Below are positions 1 through 8,443 of a stretch of 38,533 nt of DNA, one piece after another; within the stretch, counting starts at the first letter, position 1, and each line of letters begins with the position of its first letter. This stretch comes from Halorubrum sp. CBA1125. GTDB taxonomy: Archaea; Halobacteriota; Halobacteria; Halobacteriales; Haloferacaceae. The notes under the pieces are model-generated. The model worked only from the letters and a program-made list of their open reading frames with translations, did not search any database and was not told the origin of the DNA. The translations under genes were made by a program, and so were the position numbers. The stretch is from the NCBI RefSeq assembly GCF_009742825.1, contig NZ_WPCE01000007.1:1-38533 (forward strand), given 5' to 3'.

Positions 1-1922
1 CGGTCTCCTCGTTCGTGGAGTCGGTGTCTTCCGCGGTGGACTCGTCCGCTTTCGTCGGTCGACTCGGTCGTCTCCTCCGAGACCAGATTCGACGGAGCGA
101 CCGTCTCGCCGTCCAGACGGATCGGCACGTCGCCGTCCATCTGGAAGTCGGTGAACTCGCCCGTGACCCAGAAGGAGTCGACGCCGCCTTCGACGTGCCC
201 GGAGACGGTGGTGCCGTCGATCGTGTCGCTGCCGTTGGCGCGCGGGCCGGCTTCGACGCTTCCGTCCACCTCGAACGTGTAGTTCACGCGGTCGTAGGTG
301 ACGCTCCCGTCGATGACGAGTTCCTGACCGTCGTTCGTTCCGGTCGACGTGGAATCGCTCGTCGAGTCAGACGTGGTGTCGTCCGTCGAGTCAGACGTAG
401 AATCGTCCGTCGAACCCGACGACGCCGGCTGGGGGTCCGGAAACGGACACGACCCGTCCCGAGTTATCGACGAGCTCGACGCTGTCGAGTTCTCGAGGGT
501 GATCTCCCTGCCGGTCACGTCGATGGTCGAGTCCTCGACGACACCGCCGTCGGCGTCGACGAAGTTGACCCCGTCGCGGTTCGACCCCGGCTGGTGGATA
601 CAGCAGTTCCGGACGACCGAGTCGTCCGCTTCGACGAGCCGAACGGCCTCCCGCCCGGACGCCGATCCGGTGATGCTGACGTTCTCCATCCGTATCCAGT
701 GGGGTTTCGGTGCCGTCTCCTGCCACTCGCGCCAGGAGATCGTGCCGGGTCGCCCCCGACGGACGGCCCACATGTCGCCGATGTCCGTCCGGATGCGGGT
801 GTCCTCGATGGACAGGCTCCGCCCCTGCGGCGAGAGGTTCACCATGGCGATTCCGTTCGGGGCGTTTCTCCCCACGAGTTCGCAGTTGCGGACCTCCGCG
901 CCCGCCGGGATCGACTCGGCTCCATCGAGCTGGACGCCCTGCTCGATCTGGATGCCGCGCATCCCCCATCCCGTCGAGATGTCCCCCAGCTCCGGTCCGG
1001 TGTACTTCTCGAAGTCGATCTCGATCGTACAGTTCTCGATGTAGCTTCCCGCCCCGCCGATGCGCACGTTCGCGGCGTTGTTGTTGAGGAAGTAGCAGTC
1101 GACGATCTCCACCTGTCCGGGCGTCCGGGAGGTGTACGTCCCGTTGTTGCCGAACTCGCGGAAGTCACACCCCTCGATGCGGACGGTCCCCTTGTTCGTC
1201 CAGCCGACCCACACGCCGATCCGCCCGTTGCCCCTCGCGTAGCCGTCGGCACGGGATCCCTTCTTCGCCACCGCGTTCCGCAGGACCCCCCGCCCGCTCT
1301 CGCTCGTGATCCCGAGGAGGAAGGCGCTGACCTGTCCGGAGTTGTCCGTGAGCCCACGACCGAGGAACTCGATGTCCTCGATGTGAAAGCGGTTCCGGCA
1401 CCTGAGCCTGATCCCGGTCGTCGTTCCGTCGGCGCGCATGTCGACGTCGACGCTCTCGATGAGCACGTCGTCCGGGACCGGATCGTAGTTGAACAGGAGC
1501 CCCGTGTAGCCGGTCGTGGGGACGAACCGCACGTCGCCCTCGCCGAGCACGCCGACGCGGTCGGCGTCGACGACGATCTCCCCGTCGAACCGGTACTCCC
1601 CCTCGGGGAACCGCACCAGCGTCCCCTCCGAGAGTGCGGCGTCGAGCCGATCGTTCACCGCCTCGTTCCCGGACGGGTCCAGTCCCAGATCGTCGACCGC
1701 GTCCAGCACCCGATCGAACTCGATACCGTGACGGGTCATTCCCCCGGCGGCGGCTCCGGCCGTTGAGCCCGTCGCGACCGCTGCCGCGGCCGCACCCGCC
1801 ATCTTCAGATAGCCACGACGGTCGAGCAGCCGGGAATCGTCTCGGTAATCGTCTCCTACCTCGGTATCGTTTCCGTAATCGTCTCCTACTGTACCGTCAT
1901 CAGGTGTCCTTTCTTTGGACAT
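1..1922 (-). CDS. Tat-exported right-handed parallel beta-helix protein (3' end outside window)
   Basis: The minus-strand frame is open from an ATG at 1922 to the left edge, so the C-terminus is missing. Near residue 35 the motif DRRGYLK followed by an Ala-rich hydrophobic stretch is a Tat signal without a lipobox Cys, so a freely secreted or anchored product is inferred. The body has the short repeating beta-rungs of pectate-lyase-like solenoids, for example GRIGVWVGWTNKGTVRIEG and VEIVDCYFLNNN. It is followed by an S/T/D-rich linker (about 345-420) and a small beta domain. The protein is closely paralogous to the next gene (2337-4211), and blocks near 1140-1330 match 3240-3420 almost base for base. 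Such proteins bind or cleave polysaccharide, but the substrate is unknown and no catalytic residues were identified. The last 15 or so codons before the window edge turn basic, whereas the next frame stays acidic and S/T-rich, suggesting a one-base indel near 45-50. Confidence 0.85.
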   Translation of the reverse strand, partial: MSKERTPDDGTVGDDYGNDTEVGDDYRDDSRLLDRRGYLKMAGAAAAAVATGSTAGAAAGGMTRHGIEFDRVLDAVDDLGLDPSGNEAVNDRLDAALSEGTLVRFPEGEYRFDGEIVVDADRVGVLGEGDVRFVPTTGYTGLLFNYDPVPDDVLIESVDVDMRADGTTTGIRLRCRNRFHIEDIEFLGRGLTDNSGQVSAFLLGITSESGRGVLRNAVAKKGSRADGYARGNGRIGVWVGWTNKGTVRIEGCDFREFGNNGTYTSRTPGQVEIVDCYFLNNNAANVRIGGAGSYIENCTIEIDFEKYTGPELGDISTGWGMRGIQIEQGVQLDGAESIPAGAEVRNCELVGRNAPNGIAMVNLSPQGRSLSIEDTRIRTDIGDMWAVRRGRPGTISWREWQETAPKPHWIRMENVSITGSASGREAVRLVEADDSVVRNCCIHQPGSNRDGVNFVDADGGVVEDSTIDVTGREITLENSTASSSSITRDGSCPFPDPQPASSGSTDDSTSDSTDDTTSDSTSDSTSTGTNDGQELVIDGSVTYDRVNYTFEVDGSVEAGPRANGSDTIDGTTVSGHVEGGVDSFWVTGEFTDFQMDGDVPIRLDGETVAPSNLVSEETTESTDESGRVHRGRHRLHERGD

Positions 1923-2336
1923 GGACGAGTATCCCCGAGTTACTTGAATAACCGTTTTCACCAATAACTGGCCGGGTAGAGACAGATGGTTTCGATTGGT
2001 TACCAGTTAGTATCCGAATAGTGATGGTACCGTTTATCGTGTGGTAGAGATACCCTACCAGCGTTCTCAATCGAGTAGAGATTTCCATCCCGGCCATTTC
2101 GATGAGTAGGAGCTCCTTACCGGGCGGATCGGCGAGTACTTCGACGGGAAGGCGGCGTCGCTACAGGGCACCGCGAACCGGCGGGCGAACAGGGGGGACC
2201 GCCGCGCGCGGAAGCGAGCCCACCGCGATCCGTCTCGGCCCGGTAACAGACCCGATCGATCCAGGTGCGAGTCTCGATCGACGGCCGGTATCCGTCCGTA
2301 CTGGGTGTATCTGTCCGTACTGCGTCGGAGGACCCG
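1923..2336. other. Intergenic region between the two beta-helix genes
   Basis: I see no convincing gene in these 414 bases. The stretch next to 1922 is AT-rich (about 1935-2050) and should hold the promoter of the downstream beta-helix gene, although no canonical TATA box stands at 25 nt. A perfect six-base inverted repeat, TGGTAG-N7-CTACCA, lies at 2042-2060 and could be an operator or the stem of a terminator. The part nearest 2337 is GC-rich and contains only overlapping frames without family resemblance. Confidence 0.6.
2042..2060. repeat. Short inverted repeat TGGTAG-N7-CTACCA
   Basis: A perfect 6+6 bp inverted repeat with a 7-nt spacer lies about 120 nt upstream of the beta-helix start at 1922, in an AT-rich patch. 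It could be a regulator site or a weak hairpin; chance cannot be excluded. Confidence 0.35.
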
Positions 2337-4211
2337 TCACTGCCGGTTCAATATCTGCCCGAGGGGGACGCCGTCCTCCAGCGCGTCGATACCGATCCGG
2401 AGGGAATCGGAGAGGGCTTCGACGAACGGCAACGTCGACACGGTGGGTCCGAGTCCGAGACAGACGCTGTCAGTCCCGGAGTTCCGGGCGAGTACCCGGA
2501 ACAGGGGCGGGTCCGTGGTGAGTTCGACGGCCGCGCCGTCGTCGCTGAACCGTTCCAGGACCGTCTCGACGTTGAGACACAGGAGGTGGTGGTCGGGCGT
2601 GGTCGTCGGGTCGACGGCGACGACGATCGGGTGTCCGTCCGTCCAGATACTGCTCCCGCTCACCTCGCTCCGCAGCGATTGATCCAGTAGAATCCCGTCC
2701 CGATCCGTCCCCCGACAGATGATCTCGCAGTTCGCCACCGTCGATCCAGGTGCCAGTCGGAGGTCGACCGCGACGCCGCCGGCCGCGTTCCCGCCGATGG
2801 TGACGTTCCGCAGGTGTGTCCAGTGCGGGAGCGGTGGCCGCTCCCGGTCCGGCCGGTAGGGGAGCGTCCCCACCGGCGCGCGACGTACCGCCGGCGTCCC
2901 GTCGATGTCACACCGGATATCCGTGTCGCGGACGACGAGGCTGCGCGCCTGCGGCGACTGTTCGATGACCGCCTGCGACCGCGGCGACCGGCGAGCACGG
3001 AGCGTACAGCCGCGGATCTCTGCACCCGCCGGTAGCGGCTCCGCACCCTCCCGCTGGACGCCCTGCTCGACGACGATCGCCCGCGTGTTGAACTCCGTCG
3101 ACGTGTCCACCCTCCCGCCGGTGTACTTCCTGAGGTCGATCTCGACCGTACAGTCCTCGACGTAGCTCCCCGCCCCGCCGATGCGTGGACCCGCCACGTT
3201 GTTGTTGAGGAAGTAACAATCCACGATCTCGACGTTTCCGGGGGTTCGAGACCCGTACACGCCGTTGTTGCCGAACTCGCGGAAGTCACACCCCTCGATA
3301 CGGACGGTCCCCTTGTTCGTCCAGCCGACCCACACGCCGATCCGTCCGTTTCCCCCTTCGTAGCCGTCGATACGGGAGCCCTTCTTCGCCACCGCGTTCC
3401 GCAGGACCCCCCGTCCGTCTTCGTTGCGGAGCGCGAGGAGGAACGCGCTCGTCGTCCCGCCGGGAGAGTCCTTCGTCCCCCGGCCGAGGAACTCGATATC
3501 CTCGATGTGAAAGCGGTTCCAACACTTGATCCTGATCCCGGCGGTCGTGTCCGGCGCGCGGATGTCGACGTCGACGTTCTCGATGAGCACGTCGTCGAGA
3601 TCCTCTCCCTGACCGTCGAACAACAGGCTGCCGAATCCGGGGTCGGGGACGAACTCGACCGACCCCCGTCCGAGGAGGCCGATCCGCTCCGCGTCGAGTG
3701 ACACGGACGCACTGAAACGGTACTGTCCCTCCGGAAACAACAGCAGCGTCCCGGCGCTCGACAGCGCCGACTCGATGTCGTCCTCGACGGCGACCTCGCC
3801 CGACGGGTCCAAACCCAGGTCGTCGACCGCGTCCAGTACCCGGTTGAACTCGATCCCGTGCCGGGTCCCGAACCGCTCCTCGTCGGATTCGGGGGGCGAT
3901 GCGTCGTCGTGCATTCCTCCCTGGGAAGTGTCGTCCCGTGGATTAATCGGATGGCCGCTCGGGTCGTCGTTCGCTTCCGAGCTCATACAGCCGGCGAGCG
4001 ACGCCACCGCAGCGCCGAGGAACCCGAGATAGGGGCGTCTGCCGATGGAATCCCTCGGGTCGCCTCCGTCGCTCGAATCACCGCCGTCGCTCCCCTCGCC
4101 ACTCCCGTCGCCAGCGCGTCGATCGTCCGACCCACTCTGCGTTTCGGGACCGTCCGACCCACTCTGCGTTCCGGGTCTCGTTCCCCCGGATTCGCTCGAC
4201 TCGCGGTTCAT
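2337..4211 (-). CDS. Tat lipoprotein with right-handed parallel beta-helix
   Basis: This 624-aa protein starts with a 50-residue Ser/Gly/Asp-rich segment, then GRRPYLGFLGAAVASLAGC: a Tat-type twin-arginine signal ending in a lipobox with the Cys to be lipidated. A lipid-anchored extracellular protein is inferred. After an acidic linker comes a beta-helix of pectate-lyase/NosD type with repeated short rungs ending in N/D-rich turns. It shares the TRHGIEF...RVLDAVDDLGLDPSG entry segment and the central GTVRIEGCDFREFGNNG block with the 1-1922 paralogue, so the pair arose by tandem duplication. Unlike the paralogue it is lipid-anchored and lacks the long S/T/D linker near the C-terminus. The ATG overlaps the TGA of the upstream phosphatase-like gene (ATGA), pointing to coupled translation. 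The likely role is glycan binding, epimerisation or lysis at the surface; activity is not predictable. Confidence 0.88.
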   Translation of the reverse strand: MNRESSESGGTRPGTQSGSDGPETQSGSDDRRAGDGSGEGSDGGDSSDGGDPRDSIGRRPYLGFLGAAVASLAGCMSSEANDDPSGHPINPRDDTSQGGMHDDASPPESDEERFGTRHGIEFNRVLDAVDDLGLDPSGEVAVEDDIESALSSAGTLLLFPEGQYRFSASVSLDAERIGLLGRGSVEFVPDPGFGSLLFDGQGEDLDDVLIENVDVDIRAPDTTAGIRIKCWNRFHIEDIEFLGRGTKDSPGGTTSAFLLALRNEDGRGVLRNAVAKKGSRIDGYEGGNGRIGVWVGWTNKGTVRIEGCDFREFGNNGVYGSRTPGNVEIVDCYFLNNNVAGPRIGGAGSYVEDCTVEIDLRKYTGGRVDTSTEFNTRAIVVEQGVQREGAEPLPAGAEIRGCTLRARRSPRSQAVIEQSPQARSLVVRDTDIRCDIDGTPAVRRAPVGTLPYRPDRERPPLPHWTHLRNVTIGGNAAGGVAVDLRLAPGSTVANCEIICRGTDRDGILLDQSLRSEVSGSSIWTDGHPIVVAVDPTTTPDHHLLCLNVETVLERFSDDGAAVELTTDPPLFRVLARNSGTDSVCLGLGPTVSTLPFVEALSDSLRIGIDALEDGVPLGQILNRQ

Positions 4212-5796
4212 AGGTAGCCGAGTCCGCGGAGGCGTTCTTCGACCGCCTCGTCGCTCTCGAGTCGGTCGGTCGCTCCGTTCGACGAGCCGCGGTCCTGACG
4301 GGACACCTCCCGTGTCGCCGGCGGTGACTCGGGTTCGAACACCTCCGTCAGCACCGTTCCCTGGGCGGCCGCCGGAACCGGCTCGCCGAGCCCGTGGAGA
4401 AGGGTCGGTGCCACGTCGACGACCGTCGCTCCCTCGACCGCGGTTCCGGCCTTGATCGAGGGGCCACGAGCGAAGAACACGCCGTCCGGTCGGTGGTAGG
4501 CGGCGATACCGTCGGCGTCGACGACCGCGTCGTCCTCGAGCCCGGGCTTGACGTGGTACCCCTCGACGCCCTCGACGACCACGTCCGGGGCGAACTCGTC
4601 CCCCGGGTTGAGGTCGTCGCCGTCGTGGACCGAGAGAACCGCGTCGCCGGTGGCGGGGTCCCTCAGCGTCGAGAGCGCCTCCATCACCTCGGCTTTGACC
4701 CGGTCTCGCTCGCTCGGGTCGACCGCCCCGACGTCGAAGCGAGCGGTGTCGTTGACGTAGACGCTCCCCAGCCCGTGGAGGAACGCCTCGGTTCGCTCGG
4801 AGTCGACGTCGTAGAGGGCGTGGTCCCCGGGCACCGTCCGGGCGACGCTGTCGACGACCGACGCCGGGAGCCGCTCGACGAGCGTCTCGTCGTCGATGCC
4901 GACCCGCGCTAAGGCACCCAGGACGCGCGACTTCGTCACCCCGTCCGCGAGAGCGCGGCCCGGACTCCGCTCGAGTCCTTCGGCGTCAACAGCCCCGCGT
5001 CCGCCAGCGCCCGGTTGACGTTGACGATCCGCGAGATGGGGCCGAACCCGTGGTCGGAGACGACGTAGAGGGTCGCGTTCCGTCGATCGCAGTACTCCAT
5101 TACCTCCGCGAGGACCGCGTCGAGATCGCGGTAGTGGCCTAAGAGTACGTCCTCGTCCCAGATCAGGTGCTGGAGCCTGTCGGGTGCCGTGAACGTGAAG
5201 AAGAACAGCCGCCAGTCGTCCCGCTCCATGAGCGACCGCAACAGATCGCGGCGTCCCTCGAACAGCTCCGCGAAGTCTTCGAGGAACTCGTCGCGTCGGT
5301 CATCGCCGTACCGGTGCCACTTGAGTCCGACTCGATACCCCGGGATCCGGTCGAGAATCTCGTCGGCCAGTTCGGGTGGCTGCGTGAACCCGTCCGCGTC
5401 GGGCGTGGGTGTCATCATCCCGGCGACCATCGTCCCGTCCTCGCCGACTCCGCCCGCGGGATACGTCATCGGCACGTTCGCGACGACGGCGGGCGAGAGC
5501 AGGCCCCAGAGCGGCGGCCGTCGGAGGTCCTCCCGGTTGTAGGGCCGCTGGCTGTAGTCGGCGTCGAGCTTCATGAACTCGTACAGCCCGTGCCGATCGG
5601 GCCAGGCGCCGGTCGCGATGGAGGGCCACGCGACCGGCGTGTTCGCGGGCGTCGTGCTCCGAAGCGGCCCGGACGCCCCCTCCTCGACCAACTCGGCGAA
5701 CGCGGGGAGTTCGCCGGTCTCGATCCAGGGCTCGACGAGCGGCCACGGAACGCCGTCGAGCCCCAGGACGAACGCACGGTCGCTGCCCTCGTTCAC
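4208..5796 (-). pseudogene. Alkaline-phosphatase-superfamily enzyme (type I phosphodiesterase/nucleotide pyrophosphatase-like), split by a one-base frameshift
   Basis: Two abutting frames (4936-5796 and 4208-4939) together give one enzyme of about 530 aa. The N-terminal part carries the metal-binding D in FVLGLDGVPW, the nucleophile region TPANTPVAWPSIATG and the metal ligands of VSDHGFGP. The C-terminal part carries the metal His in HRPDGVFFARGP and the family signature DVAPTLLHGLGEPVP. Neither half could fold into an active enzyme alone. The first frame stops at TGA 4936-4938, beside a CCCC run at 4939-4942; one extra C restores continuity (TG then VTKSRV). The 5' end is also uncertain. The GTG at 5796 opens the frame, but a TAACAA element at 5862-5867 predicts a leaderless start near the ATG at 5834, which is in frame only if the C5 run at 5805-5809 gains one base. 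The product ends LGYL and its stop overlaps the next gene. The likely role is hydrolysis or transfer of a phosphate or sulfate ester on glycan; it looks cytoplasmic as no signal is visible. Confidence 0.82.
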
Positions 5797-5861
5797 CGGG
5801 ACCGCCCCCGTGGACGTGGTTCGATCCGAATCATTGCGCTCCGCTTAGCGGAGGATCCGGT

Positions 5862-5867
5862 TTGTTA
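5862..5867 (-). promoter_or_regulatory. TAACAA promoter element, alkaline-phosphatase-like gene
   Basis: CATAACAAA on the minus strand lies 27 nt before the ATG at 5834, the spacing expected of a TATA element driving leaderless mRNA. Five other copies of this element occur upstream of genes in the window. Confidence 0.55.
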
Positions 5868-5897
5868 TGCTTCGCGTACTCGGGTAAGCCGTCGATA

Positions 5898-7143
5898 TCA
5901 GTCGAGATCGAGTTCGAAGCGGTTGGCGTGGGTCAGCGTCGTCCACCCGAGGATCCGCCGGTCGTACAGCGGCCGACCGATCGCCTCGACGACGCGCCGG
6001 AACTCGGTGCGGTTCCACCGCGAGTACGCGAGTTCGTACACCGATCCCGCCGCCGTCCGCTCCGCGTCGGTGTACCCGTCCTCGCCGGTTCCCCACTCCC
6101 ATTCCTCCGCGCCGACGACGTACGGCTGGTGCCCTTCGAAGGCTCGCAAGAGCGCGCTCGTATCGTCGTCGGGGAGGGAGTACTCGTAGAGGTCGACGCC
6201 GTAGTGCCGGGCGATCTCGGCGGTGAGCGTCAGCGACTTGAGCCCGTAGATGGAGTAGTCCAGCCCGTCCGTCCGCCCCCGTTCGTGTCTCAAGAGTCCG
6301 TTCGGCTCGAGCTGGTCGAAGGCGTTCTCACGCCAGTCGTCGAACGCGCGCCCCAGCGCGTCGCGGTCGTCGAGATACGCCGCCGCGGTCGCCCGGGCGA
6401 GGATCCACCAGGCGTAGATGTTGTTCCGGACGACCCCGGTGTACCGCTGTCGCCCTTCGCCGTCCTCGAGGTCCGCCAGGTACGTCTCGGCCCACGCGCG
6501 GAGCTCCCCCCCGATCCGCCTCGACGGTGGACCAGTGGGAGGCGTCGCGGACGAGCGCTGCGCCGTACAGAAGCGTCGGAATGGTGATGTGGAGTTCGAT
6601 GGAGAAGTACGCCTCGCCGAAGTTCCGGCCGGAGGGATACATCCGCGTCTCGGGGGCGAGAAACCAGTGATCGAGCAGCTCGATCGCCCGTTCGGCGAAT
6701 CGTTCGCGGCCGGTGAAGGCGTACCCGATCCCGAGGTCGCGGACCCACGTGCCCATATCGATCGCGGCGTGGTAATCGGGCCGGTCCTCGCCGGTGGCGA
6801 ACCGATGCTCGTCGACGCCGTCGGGGGATCCGTCGTCGACGACGCTCACCGGCGTCGCCGTCAGTGCCCGTTTCGCGTCCCGGAGTTGGGCGTCGTACGC
6901 CGTGGACCAGGGCTCGTTCCCGGCCGTCACCTGCTGGGTGATCGCCGCGACCTCCTCGCTCGAGAGGATCCCGGCGTACACCGTCGGCGACGAGGACGTC
7001 CGATCCTCCGGTGGCGGTACGTCCCCGCTTCCGGGCGTCTTGGATCCGCACCCGGCGACGCCCGCGGCGGTACCGAGCGCCGCGACCCCGCGCAGGACGT
7101 CCCGACGACGTATCGGGTCGCCGTCGGAACCTCCCGCAGTCAT
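5898..7143 (-). pseudogene. Alginate-lyase-like Tat lipoprotein, frameshifted in a C7 run
   Basis: The ATG at 7143 begins a Tat lipoprotein signal: IRRRDVLRG, a hydrophobic core, then VAGC. The mature part reads as an (alpha/alpha)-barrel alginate-lyase domain (Pfam alginate_lyase type), with DMGTWVRDLGIGYAFTG, SGRNFGEAYFSIELHI, NNIYAWW and GLDYSIYGLKSLTLTAEIA. The last three segments lie in a different frame. The frame opened at 7143 derails after HWSTVEADRG, exactly at the seven-C run 6506-6512. Removing one base gives an uninterrupted domain of about 414 aa through to the stop at 5898. The enzyme would act outside the cell, cutting uronic-acid-containing polysaccharide or trimming the cell's own exopolymer; substrate is inferred from family only. 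It follows the FG-GAP gene by 31 nt, so the two are probably co-transcribed. Confidence 0.8.
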
Positions 7144-7174
7144 CCGTCCATCGCCGCCCGTTCCGCCGGTCCGA

Positions 7175-8361
7175 TCATCGTTCCGCGTCGCGCCCTGCGG
7201 CCTCGAAGTCGTTGTACCAGACGTCGACGTGGTGGTCGGGCGTGTAGGACTTGCCGACGACGTCGGGGACGCCGGTGCCGGTGAGGTCCACCGCCTTCGC
7301 CTCGTGGGTCTCGACTCCCTCCGCGACGACGGTCCGTTCGAACCGACCCCCGCCCTCGTTTCTGAACACGTAGTGTCGCGGGACGTCGTTCTCGCCGAGG
7401 CTCATCTCCGCCGCGTAGATGTCGAGCCGCCCGTTCCCGTCGAAGTCCGCGAGTTGGAGGCTGTGCGGACAGAACAGGTCGTCGGCGAGCACCGTCTCCT
7501 CCCAGCCGTCGTCCCGCCGGTCGAACCACGCGACCCGTCCGGGATGGGTGCCGTAGGTGGGGGAATCTCCCTCCGCCAGCACGACCTCGTACTCGCCGTC
7601 GCCGTCGACGTCCCCGACCGCGACGCGGACGTCGTCCCAGCCGGTGGCTATCGGTTCGGGGTCCACGCGTGGGTCCCGTCGCGCCGACGGTAGACGTCCG
7701 TGCCGACGACGAGTTCCGTCCGGCCGTCCCCGTCGAGGTCGCCGATCCACACGCCCTCGGCGTCGCTGTCCCCGTCCACGACGTGACAGTTCTCCTCGGG
7801 CCAGGGTTCGACCGTCGGGTCCGCCGGAATATCGTAGTAGAACACCACTCCGGAGCGTTGAGAGAGCCCCACCACCTCGGGATCGCCGTCGTCGTCCACG
7901 TCCCCGAAGGCGAGGTCGTGGTACTTCTCGAAACGCTCCGTCACCAGGTGCCGGTCCCAACTCGAGCGCGGGTCGGGCGGCTGCTCGAACCAGTAGACCG
8001 CGTTGTGGTGGATCCCCTGTCCGGCGAGGACGTCGACGCGTCCGTCCCCGTCGACGTCGCCGAGCGCGCACCCGACCCCGAGTTGGGGGACGTCGGAGAT
8101 GGCGTGTCGCTCCCAGCCGGGGTTCTCGTACCAGAACAGGGTCGGACCGGCGAGCCCCGTCGCCTGCTTGATCCCCTCCACGCTCGGGAGCCGCGTCCGG
8201 CCCCCGCCCACGAACAGCTTCGTCTCCGGGCCGGCTCCTCCGACGACGACGTCCGGGTGACCGTTGCCGGTGAGATCGGTCGTCAGACAGGTGCCGAGTT
8301 TGGTCGTCGGGGGGGCCGCGTCGATGACCTCGTGGCGAAAGCGGAGTCTCTGTGTCTGCAT
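7175..8361 (-). pseudogene. FG-GAP/VCBS-repeat seven-bladed beta-propeller protein, frameshifted
   Basis: The composite product of about 395 aa contains seven calcium-loop repeats in order: DLTGNGHPDV, DVDGDGRVDV, DVDDDGDPEV, DLDGDGRTEL, DVDGDGEYEV, DFDGNGRLDI and DLTGTGVPDV. Seven such repeats fit one seven-bladed propeller. The first frame ends at a TAG (7648-7650) after blade 4, and blades 5-7 continue in another frame. One extra base around 7658-7664 (a GGGG then CC context) joins them. The ATG at 8361 is chosen over the one at 8388 because a TAACAA element ends only 26 nt upstream of 8361 and overlaps 8388. I see no signal peptide, unusual for this normally extracellular family. A ligand-binding or scaffold role in the surface-glycan locus is inferred. 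Confidence 0.82.
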
Positions 8362-8387
8362 GGATCCCCTCTGGGGGGCGTTCGGCA

Positions 8388-8393
8388 TTGTTA
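8388..8393 (-). promoter_or_regulatory. TAACAA promoter element, FG-GAP gene
   Basis: GATAACAAT on the minus strand sits 26 nt before the ATG at 8361, implying a leaderless transcript starting at or next to the start codon. Confidence 0.55.
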
Positions 8394-8443
8394 TCGATCG
8401 CCTACGCACCCCGTGGCCCGTCGGATTACGCGCTCGTCGGCGG

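Noticed and set aside
15..1766. Long plus-strand open frame opposite the beta-helix gene
   Set aside because: Arg/Asp/Val-rich composition without family resemblance; it is the antisense shadow of a GC-rich beta-helix gene.
8361..8388. ATG at 8388 as the FG-GAP gene start
   Set aside because: It overlaps the TAACAA element, whose spacing points to the ATG at 8361.
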